DNA of 64,000 nucleotides, from the NCBI GenBank assembly GCA_900074885.1, contig FJUW01000014.1, positions 68,505 to 132,504 of the forward strand, given 5' to 3'. The notes below the pieces were generated by a model. It was not told where the DNA came from. It saw nothing but the letters and a program-made list of their open reading frames with translations, and did no database searches. The stretch comes from Rhynchosporium graminicola. Its lineage: Eukaryota > Ascomycota > Leotiomycetes > Helotiales > Ploettnerulaceae. Each line of letters starts with the position of its first letter. The stretch's first letter is position 1. Positions 11,353-22,822 of this stretch are shown here, piece after piece. The position numbers were made by a program, and so were the translations under genes.

Positions 11353-13047
11353 ATGAACGCGGTTCAACACTATTCTGGCGCAAGCACTACATTTTCACAT
11401 CCTCACGATCAGCACTACCCGCCATCGGATCACGCAGCCTCTTTTACACCGCAGCATGCGATGAGTCCCTCTAGCTTTTCTCAGCCTGGACAGGCCTTTC
11501 GACCTTCCAATGGTGCGCAACCACTTTATCAGTCGCTTTCCATGGCTACCATGAATGCCTTCGCTGGAGATGGAACCAACGGAGCGCAAGCGAACGGTAC
11601 CTTTACATCCGGACCTGTCTCCGTTCAGATTAGACGGCTACCACTGAATACAACCGAGGATACTCTGAGATTGATGGTGGTTTGGTCCAAAGAATTTACA
11701 GACGCCGAAGTCCTATCACCTGAGAGATCCGAAGACCCTGGATTTCGTTCCGCCATATTGCGCTTCAAATCTCATGCAGGTGCCCTTGAAGCAAAGAGTA
11801 TGCTTGACGGTAAGCCTAACGTCGCAAATGATGCGCAGATGATCGTCGAGATCTTCTATGGTAGCCCTACCGCATCCCGACGATACACCGTGGACAACAC
11901 ATCGAATCCTGGTCCATCCAGTTCCACTTCGTCAACGGCTTCGTCTACTGGTCCCCCTCGTCAATCATCCAGATTTAATGGGTCTTTCCAACCTACGCAG
12001 AGAGTCTCACCGACCAGCAATGGCGGATATCCAAGCAATGAACTTCCAACCCCGGAAAACAGTGCCCACTACCAGAGCCTGTTCTCTCCTCAGTCCCCCA
12101 TTGGAAATCATTTGAACGAACGGACGAGGATCACGGGGAAATCGCTTATCAATAATGATTCTGTCGAAGATGATGAGACCGGGGAACTTTTAAAAGACCC
12201 AGTCGCATATGCCGAGCATGGACCCGCTCAAGGACGCCGACAAACGCACCCTCAACTCCCTATCGCTCGTATGGCTGGCCTATCTCTCAATACTAATGCT
12301 GCCGGTCCAGCATCCATCTCCTCTACATTCGCGACTCCGACTCCTCATGCCATGAATCACAATGCGATGTCTCCAACAAGGACAAATGGTGGACCACCAA
12401 TGAACTATCAGCTCGGAAGTCAGCATTATCAGCGACACAACTTTCCTCCAGTCAATCCTGCTGATCAGAATCCCCCCTGCAATACTTTATATGTTGGAAA
12501 CCTTCCAATCGATACGTCCGAGGATGAGTTAAAGGCCATGTTTTCAAAGCAACGTGGTTACAAGCGACTCTGTTTCAGGACCAAGCAAAATGGTCCGATG
12601 TGTTTTGTCGAATTCGAAGACGTCTCTTTCGCTACCAAGGCCCTTCACGAGCTCTACGGACATCCTCTTCACAATAGCATCAAGGGAGGTATCAGGCTGA
12701 GCTTTTCGAAGAACCCTCTCGGCGTCCGGTCTGGACAAGGTATATCTTCGCCAGGACCTTCGAATGTACCAATGCAAGGTATGAATGGAGCAATGATGGG
12801 TGGACCAGGATCGTTCAGCACTGCCAGTGGTCCTCCTCCAGGTCTTGCTGCTCCTCCCGGGCTGGCTCCGCATAGAATGGGATATGCGGCTATGCATCCT
12901 ATGAATGGTGCACCATACGCAGCATTTCCAGGCAACCACAATGGATGGAACGGACCAGCCTATACTGGTATGACCGCAGGAGGTCCAACAGCAATGCTAA
13001 ATGGCGCAAACAATGGTTTTCCTCCAGCATATATGATGGGAAGATAG
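11353..13047 (+). CDS. whi3: Whi3-like RNA-binding protein with two RRMs
   Basis: Single-exon frame of 564 residues. The ATG at 11353 (MNAVQHYSG) is the first in-frame ATG, and the open frame upstream has none. RRM1 spans about residues 89-170, starting VSVQIRRLPLNTTEDTLRLM; it is atypical and has weak RNP motifs. RRM2 spans about residues 377-455, with RNP2 TLYVGNLP and RNP1-like GPMCFVEFEDV. It closely resembles the RRM of fungal Whi3, which binds G1 cyclin and other mRNAs and forms condensates controlling cell cycle and polarity in the cytoplasm. The segments between and after the RRMs are rich in N, P, G, S and M, as expected for a phase-separating protein. The family call is strong; the physiological role here is inferred from it. 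Confidence 0.85.
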   Translation: MNAVQHYSGASTTFSHPHDQHYPPSDHAASFTPQHAMSPSSFSQPGQAFRPSNGAQPLYQSLSMATMNAFAGDGTNGAQANGTFTSGPVSVQIRRLPLNTTEDTLRLMVVWSKEFTDAEVLSPERSEDPGFRSAILRFKSHAGALEAKSMLDGKPNVANDAQMIVEIFYGSPTASRRYTVDNTSNPGPSSSTSSTASSTGPPRQSSRFNGSFQPTQRVSPTSNGGYPSNELPTPENSAHYQSLFSPQSPIGNHLNERTRITGKSLINNDSVEDDETGELLKDPVAYAEHGPAQGRRQTHPQLPIARMAGLSLNTNAAGPASISSTFATPTPHAMNHNAMSPTRTNGGPPMNYQLGSQHYQRHNFPPVNPADQNPPCNTLYVGNLPIDTSEDELKAMFSKQRGYKRLCFRTKQNGPMCFVEFEDVSFATKALHELYGHPLHNSIKGGIRLSFSKNPLGVRSGQGISSPGPSNVPMQGMNGAMMGGPGSFSTASGPPPGLAAPPGLAPHRMGYAAMHPMNGAPYAAFPGNHNGWNGPAYTGMTAGGPTAMLNGANNGFPPAYMMGR

Positions 13048-15376
13048 TTCTCAATCGCAGGATCGGGCGTTTTTATTTGGATCACCTGGGTGGCAAGCAT
13101 TGTACACGGCATTCTTTGAATTTCTCTCACTAATGGTACACGGACAAGGAGTTGTGGTTCGGATTTCATGCATCGCGATGGGAATTTGGCATTTCGTCAG
13201 CATTTGAATTGGACTTACAGCGTGGTGTTTGTCTTCATGGTCATGAGATTCCCCATTTGCGTTTGATTGGTACGGTCGGTGCTCAGGTGGAGTTAAATGC
13301 TGCGCGATTGGTCGACCATTGAATTGATCTGAGAGGAGAGCATGGCGTAGTATAGCAGTATAAGACTGGGTGGGCATGTGAAACTGGTGTTCTGTTCTTT
13401 TAATTCTGGTCAGCATAGGTGCGACCTGGTGGCGCTATGGCTGGCAGGTATGACGGGCTTCATTCTCGCATCGTGGACTCTTCAACATTGTTTTGGCGCT
13501 GCTTTCGTATTCGGCTCGTTGTCATCTGTGAACTGGCCTCTTCCTTGCTCAACATCAAATGTCTTTTCCTTTTTAATTGGTTGGTTTCTTATTGATTTTC
13601 TAGCACGAAATTTGCGTATCCGATATGATTGCTCGACTTATCATTTTGTCTTTTCTTGTTATTGCCCGGTTCTGGAACTTCTTTGAGGAATATACGATGA
13701 CCGACTGATCAGTTTGATTGGGCTCCTTGGCTGGTGGTAGAGATAGAATTGGGAGCAAAGGAGGAGCATGGAATTGGGATGGACTAAATGGTTGGCTGTC
13801 ATTACATCACATCCCTCACGTGTTTTATTTCTATTCATTCGGATGGCAGACTGGGCGGGAAAGGTCCAAGGCAGGACAAGGCGTCTTCCTTCTTTTATTG
13901 AGAAGAGTAAGAAACATCTAGGGCTACTACAGCATAGCGCAGAGCATTTAAGCACCTATACGAAATACCGGCGAGCAATTTATACCTTGATTTAATTTGA
14001 GTATTGAGTGAAGTGAAATGGTTCTTCTTTCTTGGTGACTCGACGACTTTCAGCCTAATGCTTACACGAAACATTTGGACTACTGCTGACCGTACGTAAT
14101 TGTACTGCTTCAAATGGTTCTTGGAGCTATCTCGAGGCCGGAAGCTGTTGAAAGGTTCAGCAGGTTGATGAGGCTGCAATAGTGGGCCCCGATGCTAGTC
14201 CACACCGAGAACTACCTAGTGCTTCGCGTTAGCGCCAAAAGTTTCTTGACTCCACCTCTTCGCACTTTTTTCCAACGTTGCTTTCATCCCTCTCATAAGC
14301 ATAACATCGCGCAGCATCGTCACCTTTGCCTTGGTGTAATTAGATGCTTCTATCAGGACTTCATTTCTCTTAGCTATTACCCATCTGCAAACCCTGCCGT
14401 GCAGCAGCTACAACTTGCGACTGCTCGAAGGTTTCGGAAACTGGTAAGCTTCTTCTCCTCCCTCCGACCCTCTCCCACATCCCTCCTTCAATGATGAACT
14501 TTCGTGTCGCCCCTATCTTAAAGAGCCCTCAACCAGCTCCGTGGTGATTAACCTGTCCCTCCAAACGGACTATCTGATCTTTCTCAACATTTGCTCATCT
14601 ACCGGATCATTGACAGAAGAGAACCATGGCTAACATGCTTTCTTCAGGATAGAACCCAATTGTGAGTACACACATCCGCATACATGCCGAGAGTCCACAA
14701 CACCAACGTGATGAGCAAAACATATACTATCAAATGCCGACTATCAATGACGAGCGAATTGGTTCGATTACCTGATATTGTTGTTGTGGATTCCTGCATC
14801 TTACACCACATTGCACGCCCACATTCTGGGAACCCGTACTGATGAGCGTCTCGCCGTTACAGAATTATGCCGCTTGCTGTGCACGTATGTCTTTGAAATA
14901 ACTACTGGTATGTAAAAATATCTCATTTTGTTTGAGAAACGTTATGTGGGCTGGCCAATGATGCAACAATCCATGCTAATGCTGACGATACTTTCGTATC
15001 GGATGCTGAAAAAACTTCAGACTTTTCATCTTTCAACTGAGGCTTTACCTTTTGTCTTACGCACGCCTACTCTTGTGGCTTTTGAATCTTAACGAGAACA
15101 TCTAGCTAACATTATGCGCGAAGGCTATCTAGGGACTGGGCTATACGTGTGTGCTTGGGAAGTATGGGAAGGATATGGATGGTGGTTGAAGGACTGGCCT
15201 GGGGCCCGTTGGTATTACCTTGTGAAACTAGAATGGATTCCATAAAACATTCCACACCTCCAAAATCTCTTCTTTCTCTCAATGCCTTTTGTCCTGTTCA
15301 TGTCCACGATATTTTTTTGATTTGCCATGAACCGATTTGATATGCTTAATGAATCGCAACACTGATTCCGAGTCTC
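13048..15376. other. 3' UTR and intergenic DNA, no supported gene
   Basis: The whi3-like stop is at 13045-13047 and the sequence after it is T-rich. Open frames up to about 100-120 codons lie on both strands (for example 14192-14494), but they lack domains or good codon structure. Nothing resembling an RNA gene was seen. Confidence 0.5.
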
Positions 15377-15747
15377 ATGGCATCCGGTCCCCAAGCATTC
15401 CAAGGTGTATCATCAATTTCACAAAGGGCGAAAGACTACCTTCGTCATGCAGAATGGAATCGTGATAGCACCACAAATTTCCTAGGCCTTTTGTACAAAC
15501 ACATTAGTCGGGTCCACATGACCAGTCACTCGCCTATATGGATCCCTTTTCCTACGGTGGACTCATTCGAGACCAATTAGATATTAACATTTGGTTCTAC
15601 AAAAAGCTATGTGAAGACCTCAAAACGGGCCATGATGTGATAAATACATGTTCTTGCAACACAAAACGTGCTGGTTGGCAAAACGCCGATAAGCCACTTG
15701 CTAAACAAGGGTGTGGGAAGTCAATACGACTTGTGGACTCAATATGA
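15377..15747 (+). pseudogene. Weak possible coding relic, two overlapping frames
   Basis: An ATG-started frame (15377-15580) and a second frame (15538-15747) overlap by about 40 bp in different registers. Both have a reasonably mixed amino-acid composition, with stretches such as RDQLDINIWFYKKLCEDL. They could be one short gene with a frameshift, or chance. No domain is recognised and no intron joins them convincingly. Low-confidence entry. Confidence 0.2.
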
Positions 15748-15839
15748 GCAAGAGTTACTCAAAATGAGCAAGTGGGGTTGGTTTGGCTGAGAGGCAAGAT
15801 TCACAGTGACGTGCTGCTACTTCTTGTTTGCTCTGCAGA

Positions 15840-16130
15840 TTATCCTTCTTCATCTTCCTGGCAGAGCCATTCTTTTTTGCTGGAAAGGAGGGTTGTACAG
15901 GGGGACCTCAGCTGGGGGAAGCTGCCCTTGGTTGAGGTTGAGGTTGACTGAGAGGTAGGGTTTGCAGTAAAGGCTGCTTGGTTTTCCCTGCTCTGCAGAT
16001 ACCCTTCTTCGGCTTTCAGGAAAGAAGATCCTTCTGGCCGAGTAGCGAGTCCTGCGAAGACCTCAGCTGAGGATGTTGTTTGCTTTTGTAGCCAGTCGCA
16101 AGGTTTTACTCCGTGGGAGAGATTCATGGC
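15840..16130 (-). other. Open tail in frame with the minus-strand relic, with an imperfect internal duplication
   Basis: Beyond the TAG at 16131-16133 the same minus frame stays open for about 95 codons (starting PAMNLSHGVKPCDW). Two similar segments, near 15830-15870 and 15995-16040, both encode an acidic KAEEGYLQS / QEDEEG-type motif and share the DNA core CTCTGCAGAT. The second copy ends in TAA. This may be the true C-terminal part of the neighbouring relic after a nonsense change, or non-coding DNA. Confidence 0.3.
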
Positions 16131-16133
16131 TGG

Positions 16134-16913
16134 CTACCTCTTCCGATGATCACGAGTTCTTCTCATCTCCATCTTAACCTCTCGCCGAGACTCTGGCTGA
16201 GATGATCGTGTCGGAAGAGCTGCTGCTTGCGAGGGCCGACCCATGAATCGCTGTGCTGCTGGTGGCACGGCAGCCTCGGCAGCCTCCGCATCCAGACGGT
16301 CTAGATGAGCCTTCAAGAACTCATCGATCCTGGGACCCTTTCTGCCAGCCTCACGCACGGCAGTGACCTCGAGACGATATAGTCGCAGAAATCGAGCACA
16401 GTATCGCACGCCGACATCTGCTGCTGCGCCTTGGGTTCTTGGCTGGGCCCAAAGAGAGAATGTGCTTGGTGAAGAGGTATTTGCGTGTTGGATGTTGCAT
16501 TCGAAACTCCTTTTCGACGGCCTCTAGCTGCTCGTGTGGGTGGGAAGATGGCCCGTTGATGTAGGCGAGGATGCCTTTGGGGAGGGTTACGGCGTATTGA
16601 TTCGTGCCTGTGGATACGAGGTGAAGGTAGGGTAGGGAGTTCCAAGGTGACTTAGAAGTTGCTTCCAAGCGCGGCGCTCCATCTCCATTCGAACCCAGTC
16701 CATGTGAGCGTCCGCCTGGTCAGAGGCAACTGCATTGAACCACTGACATCCATTGATGTTTCCGAGGATTTCGCTTCTGAAGTCCGATTAAACTTTTGCC
16801 CAAATCAAGTCGAAATTGTCCGATGTAGTGCCACCAGCGGTGATTGCATGGTGTTTAAGTGATTGCCATTGTGACGACCATTGGCCGGTGTCTGGGGGTA
16901 AATGATTCGACAT
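16134..16913 (-). pseudogene. Decayed minus-strand gene of unknown function
   Basis: Reading minus from the ATG at 16913 (MSNHLPPDTGQWSSQW), protein-like sequence continues to 16134 but is broken in several places. A TAA at 16788-16790 interrupts it, yet the same frame goes on with convincing composition (SEILGNINGCQWFNAVASDQ). A 5-bp tandem duplication (CCTACCCTAC, about 16625-16635) shifts it into the frame encoding TGTNQYAVTLPKGILAYING. Two one-base shifts near 16420 and 16370 then lead into DTVLDFCDYIVS and EAGRKGPRIDEFLKAHLDRL. No introns with usable signals explain these breaks. An in-frame upstream Met at 17009 is an alternative start. No family is recognised. It is divergent from the gene at 17213, about 300 bp away, so the two may have shared a promoter region. 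Sequencing errors rather than true decay remain possible. Confidence 0.5.
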
Positions 16914-17212
16914 CTTGAAGATCGTGATGTCGTGAATCTTTGATGAAGAAGAAGAAAGAAAGTCGCGAAGATTGAAAGTCTTGTGGGCGACCGGGAACGG
17001 CGCTAACATTTAGCGAGGTGGTGAGGAGTAAACAAAGGTGAACACGTCGGGCCAACAAGCTAGGCACCGCGATTTTCTCGCTAGAATATCCTCACATCTC
17101 AAGCGCTCTTGTCCATACCTGTCCCGAATCTCTTAACTTTTTCGACATCATCACAAAGTCGAACCCCGAGAACAAGAACGCCCAACAGCCACCTCATCTC
17201 GGCCATACCAAC

Positions 17213-18286
17213 ATGTCTGATCCTTGTGTCGTCGGAAAGAACAATGTGTTGAACTCATCAAAGTCGGATCTTCAAGGACCAGCAAAACTATCACCAAAAT
17301 CATTAAATGATATGCAGCCGTTGTCAAGCCACTCAGTCATCCGAGATGATGTCGACTCGCTAATAGAAGACTTCAAGGGAGCCCTGGCTTCGCTTTTGCT
17401 GGAAGAAGGCACTCAGCTCGTAGGTGATGGAACCATCCGAAGTGATAACCAAGGTCTAACAGCCAAGTAGCACCATCCGAAGTATACAAAACACAAGCCG
17501 CAAGGGGGATTCAAGGATGAGGAACGGGATTTCAAGAACATGTGTACCCACATCGATATCGCAAATGTGTTCACCGGGGCTACTGATTTCGGAAAGAAGT
17601 TTATCAGTGCTGAATTCTCTGCAAGCGCATCTCGAGAAGCACTCGAGAACGTCCGCGAAGAGCTCTATGATATCGAATCAGAGCATCGTGCAGAGATTAT
17701 CCGCCAGATCAACATAATCCAAGAGAAGCAAGCAGATTCTAAGGAGACTACTCGCCAAGTCACGAAGACTTTGCAGGGACTGTTGGTGGAAAGAGGTGGA
17801 TGCGCGTTCCTCGAAGCAGAAATCAAACAGAAGAAGATGGACATCTTCAAGCTTACTCGCGATTACGACGCCAGTATCAAAGACCTCAAGGATACAAAGG
17901 ACGAGCTGCAGGCTCAGGTGGATGCGAATGCAGACCTCAAGGTAGCACAGGTCAAGGTAAAACGGGGTCTGGAGGAGAGACACATGATGGAAATGCTCAA
18001 GAAGAAGGAACAGGAGCAAGAATTGTTGGAACAGATCAGAGGTCTCACCGACCTTCTCAAATCTGCTTGGTCCGCGGATCTCGTAGAGCAGCTCGAGGCC
18101 GCGAAAGACGATGCACACAATATTGGGCAATGCAATAAGATATTGATCGAAATGAGGAATGATGCTGAGGCAGATAGTGGTGCTCAGATCAAGGCCCTTC
18201 AAGAAGCGCTGGATTTGGCAAATAGAGAGGTCAGGGAATTGAAGCACAAGGCAGTAGCGGATGAATGGCGAGGCTACACTGGTTGA
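17213..18286 (+). CDS. Unrecognised coiled-coil protein, two exons
   Basis: Exons 17213-17419 and 17471-18286 give a 340-residue protein. The ATG at 17213 lies in a good context (CCAACATGTC). The intron (51 nt) has donor GTAGGT, CTAAC branch and TAG acceptor, is phase 0, and removes the only in-frame stop (17468-17470). Residues 1-69 are Ser-rich with a short helix (DDVDSLIEDFKGALASLLL). From about residue 110 to the end the protein is nearly continuous coiled coil, rich in E, K, Q, D and L (EELYDIESEHRAEIIRQINI, EQELLEQIRGLTDLLKSA). There is no signal peptide, membrane segment or catalytic motif. It could be a structural or scaffold protein, but function is unknown. Codon use and composition are normal. 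Confidence 0.6.
17420..17470 (+). other. Intron in coiled-coil gene
   Basis: GTAGGT donor, CTAAC branch about 10 nt before the TAG acceptor, 51 nt, phase 0. A 12-bp direct repeat (ACCATCCGAAGT) occurs once inside the intron and once just after its 3' end. Confidence 0.6.
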
Positions 18287-19133
18287 TAAATAAGGAATGG
18301 TCCGCATGGCATGTATGTCTGTCTGTAATATCATCTCCAGCGTATGGAAAGGACTTCTTCCCCAAGACTTCTAATTTCCCGATTCGTGTTAAATTGCCCA
18401 TCTCGGGTTCCATGATTATAACAACATGTGTCATCCAACATATCTACGTAACCTTTGGCTTCATTTTGTGATTGAAAAGGCAGATTCTTCGTGGTCTGTC
18501 GCACCGATCCAACCTCGTGTGGTTTAGATGTCCAGCGCGCAGCCATTCCTTCAGTTCAATGATGTATCTGCAGGGTGTTAGGAGAATTGGTCGTACTATC
18601 TCAACTTCTCGCATCTCTCTTGGGAGCTCTAGTGTTCCTCATCTCAGCATCCCAATGTTCCAGTATTCTTTTCTGGTCACAGTATAATACACTTTCGCCT
18701 CGCACTCTGCATTTAGTTTAGACACTTGTGTGCTAAACCGATTCCGGCCTAGGTAGAACACTTTCGTAGGGTGCCGATAGCTGTAGTTGTGGGCTTTGAC
18801 GTGCAGGCAAGAAGAAAAGAGATTCAAATGCTATAGACGCGAAAGGATGAGATGCCTTGTCTTTGATGTAATAACTACTGAGGATTCAACACATCCTACC
18901 TCTCTCCTGGGCTGTAATAAGTCGTGTATTACTCGGAGCTAATAGCATCGTAAGATATCCATATCATGCATGTACATATGATAAGTACCTCCAATACCTG
19001 GCCTCATGGAACAAAATAACGGAAGTCTTTGTTTACATTTAGTCGTGGCTGCGCTAAGGATTTTTGCTCATTTGCAAACCCAGCACACCCACCATGTTTC
19101 GCGAGCAATTCTACAACAACCATCACAGGTGTA
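18287..19133. other. Intergenic, nothing recognised
   Basis: Holds the presumed 3' UTR of the coiled-coil gene and the upstream region of the AT-hook relic. Only short open frames without domains are present. Confidence 0.5.
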
Positions 19134-21328
19134 ATGGCAAATTTATCTCCACCACCTGGGATGATTACATCTCAAAGAAAGCGTGGCAGACCTCGCCAGA
19201 TGCCGGCAAATCTACCAATTTCACAACGCATATTGGAACAACGGCATACCAAGAGATTGAATGGGGAAGAGAATACTTCAGATGATGAAGATGAAAGTTT
19301 CTCTCCATCCCAAGAGGAGCTTCGTCCTCCCAAGAGAGGACCTGGCAGACCCCCATGTTCCCGCTACAAGCATCGGACCCAGAGTCCAGAGCTAGGCCGA
19401 CACCACGAACCTGGTTCTGATCAGGAAACAGCTTCTTCTCTCCGGAAGAAAAAACGTGGCAGACCCCCTGGATCTCGAAACTTCAAGAGCAAACATCAGC
19501 CTGTAACCATAGCGAAAGAACCAGCAGGTCCGAGTAAGACCAGTTTGGGAAAGCGGAAGCGCGACTCGCCGGATGCGGATGAGGTCGAGCTTCGGACGAG
19601 ACCTGGCAATATGGATTCCGACAGCGATGGCTCTCAGTTCATTCGGGATGATAACGACAGTCGGTCTGAAGAGGAAGACGAGAACGGAGACATACAAACC
19701 AGGCTGCCACAGCCATCCTTGGGAGGACAATTTAGAGTTTCTCAAGCTACATAAGGTTAAAGATCTGCAAGGGATAGAGATATATCTTTGAAAGATCGAT
19801 GTCTATATTCATTACTAGATATCCGTCTTTCCTAGTCCTGATATTTCCAAGGAACAAGCAAGATATCTTAAATCTCTAGCCTTTGTTCGCACAACATCCA
19901 AAGGTCTTCGATTTATCAAGGATCCTATTCCTAACGAACTGGACTTTGAGTTATCAGAGGAAATTGTCTATAATGACGAATAGACAGAAGAAGACCATAA
20001 GGAGTGGTCTCAACGCTGGAAAAAAAACCGATGAGCTATGTCTCCAAGCTATGCAAAGTGGAGAGCTTGCATTGTGGCGGAGATCAATACAACTCTACGG
20101 TATATATCCGGTACAAGTTCTGGCCGGTCCTTTGTTTTCCAAGAGGCTTGAAACTGTTTAAGTCATTTGGGATAACGAAAGATACGGAATTGAAAATCAG
20201 AAATGGGGCCAACAGTTCAGCAATCTCATGATCAAGGTCATGACTTGTGTTGCCTTTGCCAGCAACCTCAAATTCTTGCGACACACACTTCAATACGCGC
20301 TTCACTTGAGGGTGGGACAGTCTTCATGCCCTAGGCCATCAAAGAACGATCTCGACGAGGACATAGACTGGCTCGGCGATTCTCTCGAGTTCGCACGCGA
20401 GCTAGCTCTAGTTACACAGCCGGGAGAAGAAGCTACCATTCAAGACGCTGTCAGTCGCTTTCACAAGAGACAACTCCGGGGGTTGAGAATATTGCACCGG
20501 AAACTTCTTGACGAATTGAAGAGACAAGTCGTTCCAGACGAGAATGTCAAGAACGGATATCACAAGAAGATCACCCCACAAGGCCTCAGCAATAGGGATC
20601 TCCAAAATATCATCGACGCTTGGGATAAAAGATATATCATCCGCAGAGATCAGAGGGGGGCTTGGAAGACCATAAAGGAATACGTGGACGGCTACCAAGC
20701 GACGAATAATTCGGATAAAGGCAAACTTCGTGAGGGCGAGCCGGAACGAGCCGCTGTGGTCTGGAGTAAGAGAAGAGACTGGATCTTGTATACTCGAGCG
20801 TTGGATATATCCAACCGGCGGAGATATGGTGACCCATCGGACAAGACTACAGCAAAGAACCGGCAAGCTGGTACACCGGCTGACAACGACCTCGGAGAAA
20901 CCTCCGACCGCGCCCAAGGGCATGACGAGGAACCAAACCTTAGCGTCAACGAATATGCAGAGTTCGGCCCGGGGTATAATGATAAGCATCTGGATTATGG
21001 TGATGGAGAACCAATGCAGCCTGATGACGACGATCTTTTCAAAGATCCCAAGACTCCATAAGCCTCCCCTCTGTTCGATCATCATCAACTATCAGAAATT
21101 CAGGAAGCCCTAGTGAAACCACGGCAAGTCGTTGCATCACCAGTTCTCGGCATAGAGGTTACTTCTACTCCTCCTGGTACAGCAGCCAGCATCGAACGTG
21201 ACGATTTAATCCAGGGCGAAGTGCCAGTCACTGCACCTAGCGATCTTGACGACATAAATGCCAACATCGTTCCTAGCTGGGCAGATCTGCAAAAGCAAAT
21301 CCAAGATCTCCTTCGTGGTTCACTATAG
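19134..21328 (+). pseudogene. Broken AT-hook gene at the edge of the TA-rich block
   Basis: The first 206 codons from the ATG at 19134 are open and carry three AT-hooks: RGRP at residues 17-20, GPGRPP at about 69-74, and RGRPP at about 108-112. AT-hooks bind the DNA minor groove at AT-rich sites, so the intact protein was probably nuclear. An acidic, Ser-rich stretch follows. Coding character then continues in a second frame (NLEFLKLHKVKDLQGIEIYL, then ARYLKSLAFVRTTSKGLRFI) and a third (WGQQFSNLMIKVMTCVAFAS), and on to 21328. It is crossed by stops at about 19789, 19816, 19981, 20032, 20150, 20159 and 21059. After the last stop the same frame is still protein-like to 21328. A 63-nt intron with a weak donor (GTTAAA) could remove two of the stops but not the rest. 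The C-terminal region is unrecognised. Confidence 0.55.
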
Positions 21329-21829
21329 GTCGTCGTCACCTATGAACTGATATCGCTGACTTATTTTGTCACATCTAAGACTAACTAATCATATATAGAG
21401 AATATAGTTTCAGTAATACGTTGCCGCCAGATTCAACTATTAAGAATTGCGGCATTTAGTCCCGTTGACTTAGCGTACACCTCGTTATCTGTATGATATG
21501 AAATATTTCTTACTGGCTTATCCAGCGGCTTCATTTTGAATGTCTTATACTCTCGATTTGAGACTCACCTGCTTTACTCAGGTTCAACTGCGATTTGCAA
21601 ACTAGTGTTTATTCTCCTATTGAGAGATACGTCCATATTGACATCAGCACAATTTGTGTCTATTAAGCTTCTTTATGAAGGTATTATGGTTTTCATGATC
21701 TCATCTGCTTTATCCGGTTTTGGCTGCGAATTGCGGACTTTAAATCCTCAATTTGAGGAACATCTTGCAGATAAAAGAGCTATATTAGTAATATAACATT
21801 GAAGATACTAATCTTCTTGAGTAATATAA
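21329..21829. other. Transition zone between gene-bearing and TA-rich DNA
   Basis: No gene is supported. The frame 21536-21796 has no early ATG and its composition suggests chance. Two loosely similar segments (about 21560-21600 and 21700-21750, sharing CTGCTTTA followed by a GGTT core and CTGCGA/TTTGC or CTGCGAATTGC) look like an old duplication. Confidence 0.4.
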
Positions 21830-22822
21830 ACTCTTTCGAGTCTTAAGCTTAAGTCTCTGAATGAATTCAAGAGATCGAGTTGTATGGATAGATACTATGA
21901 TCATCGGTTTCAAGTTAATAGACAAAAAGTGCCCACTTGCGAGAGGTTGAGTACTTTATTGCCGTATTTAGGAATATTTGATCATAGGTTTATTATTAAT
22001 TCACTAATTAGATATCTAAAATATTACTTCTATTGGATAATAGAAGAGAATACTACTTAAGATTCAAATATCTTTAACTATATATTATATTCTATAATAT
22101 TAAATTAATTAATAGTTATCTAAGAATAGTGAACTGCTCGTAGGCTCTTTCATCTTTTATTCTTTAGAATATAATTTCGTATATTATATATATCCTTTTA
22201 ATTTATAAAACTTAATATAATAGCGATATTTTTATTTATTTATTTTATATTATATTAAGCTATAAATTCATTTCTCTTATATAGATAAGACTTAATATGA
22301 TATTAAAAGTTTTAATTTTAATTTTAACTTTTTATTATATTTTAATATAATTTTATCTATTATATATTATATATATCAGTCCTCTTGGTTTACAGGATTC
22401 AGAATAGCCTTAATCTTAAATCTACGAAATTCATTTATACTTTAATATTTCAGGCTAGTATTTCATTTATTATATAATAGTACTCTTAATTAAAATACTT
22501 AATATAATTTGAATATAATTAATATATTAGAAAGGCAGAACTAAGGAGCCTTAGTATTATAGGAGATCAAGAATCGAAAAGGCATAGAAATTCAATATCC
22601 AGAGAGAGTAGATAAGAGAAAGAGAAAGGTATTTATTTAATATTTATTTTTCTACGATCCAGATAGACTACTGCTATTAGCAGAGACTATAATTATTTTA
22701 TCTATATCTAATACGAAAATTATTCCCTACTAATACTAAAATCCTATCTTAACGTATACTTAGAGTAGTCTCTTATTAATATGATAATCATATAGAGACT
22801 ATCTTTAAACTATAATTAAGAG
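21830..22822. other. TA-rich, heavily mutated DNA of unresolved origin
   Basis: About 1 kb is extremely A/T-rich with long TATA-like runs and no open frames or paired LTRs that I could match. It may be the internal remnant of an element ending in the LTR-like sequence at 22823-23212, but no left LTR was found. Confidence 0.45.

Noticed and set aside
19064..19285. Alternative ATG frame (MFREQFYNNHH) overlapping the AT-hook gene
   Set aside because: It is short and domain-free, and the overlapping frame carries three AT-hooks.
21536..21796. 87-codon frame just before the TA-rich block
   Set aside because: It opens at TTG with no early ATG, has no motif, and overlaps an imperfect duplicated non-coding segment.
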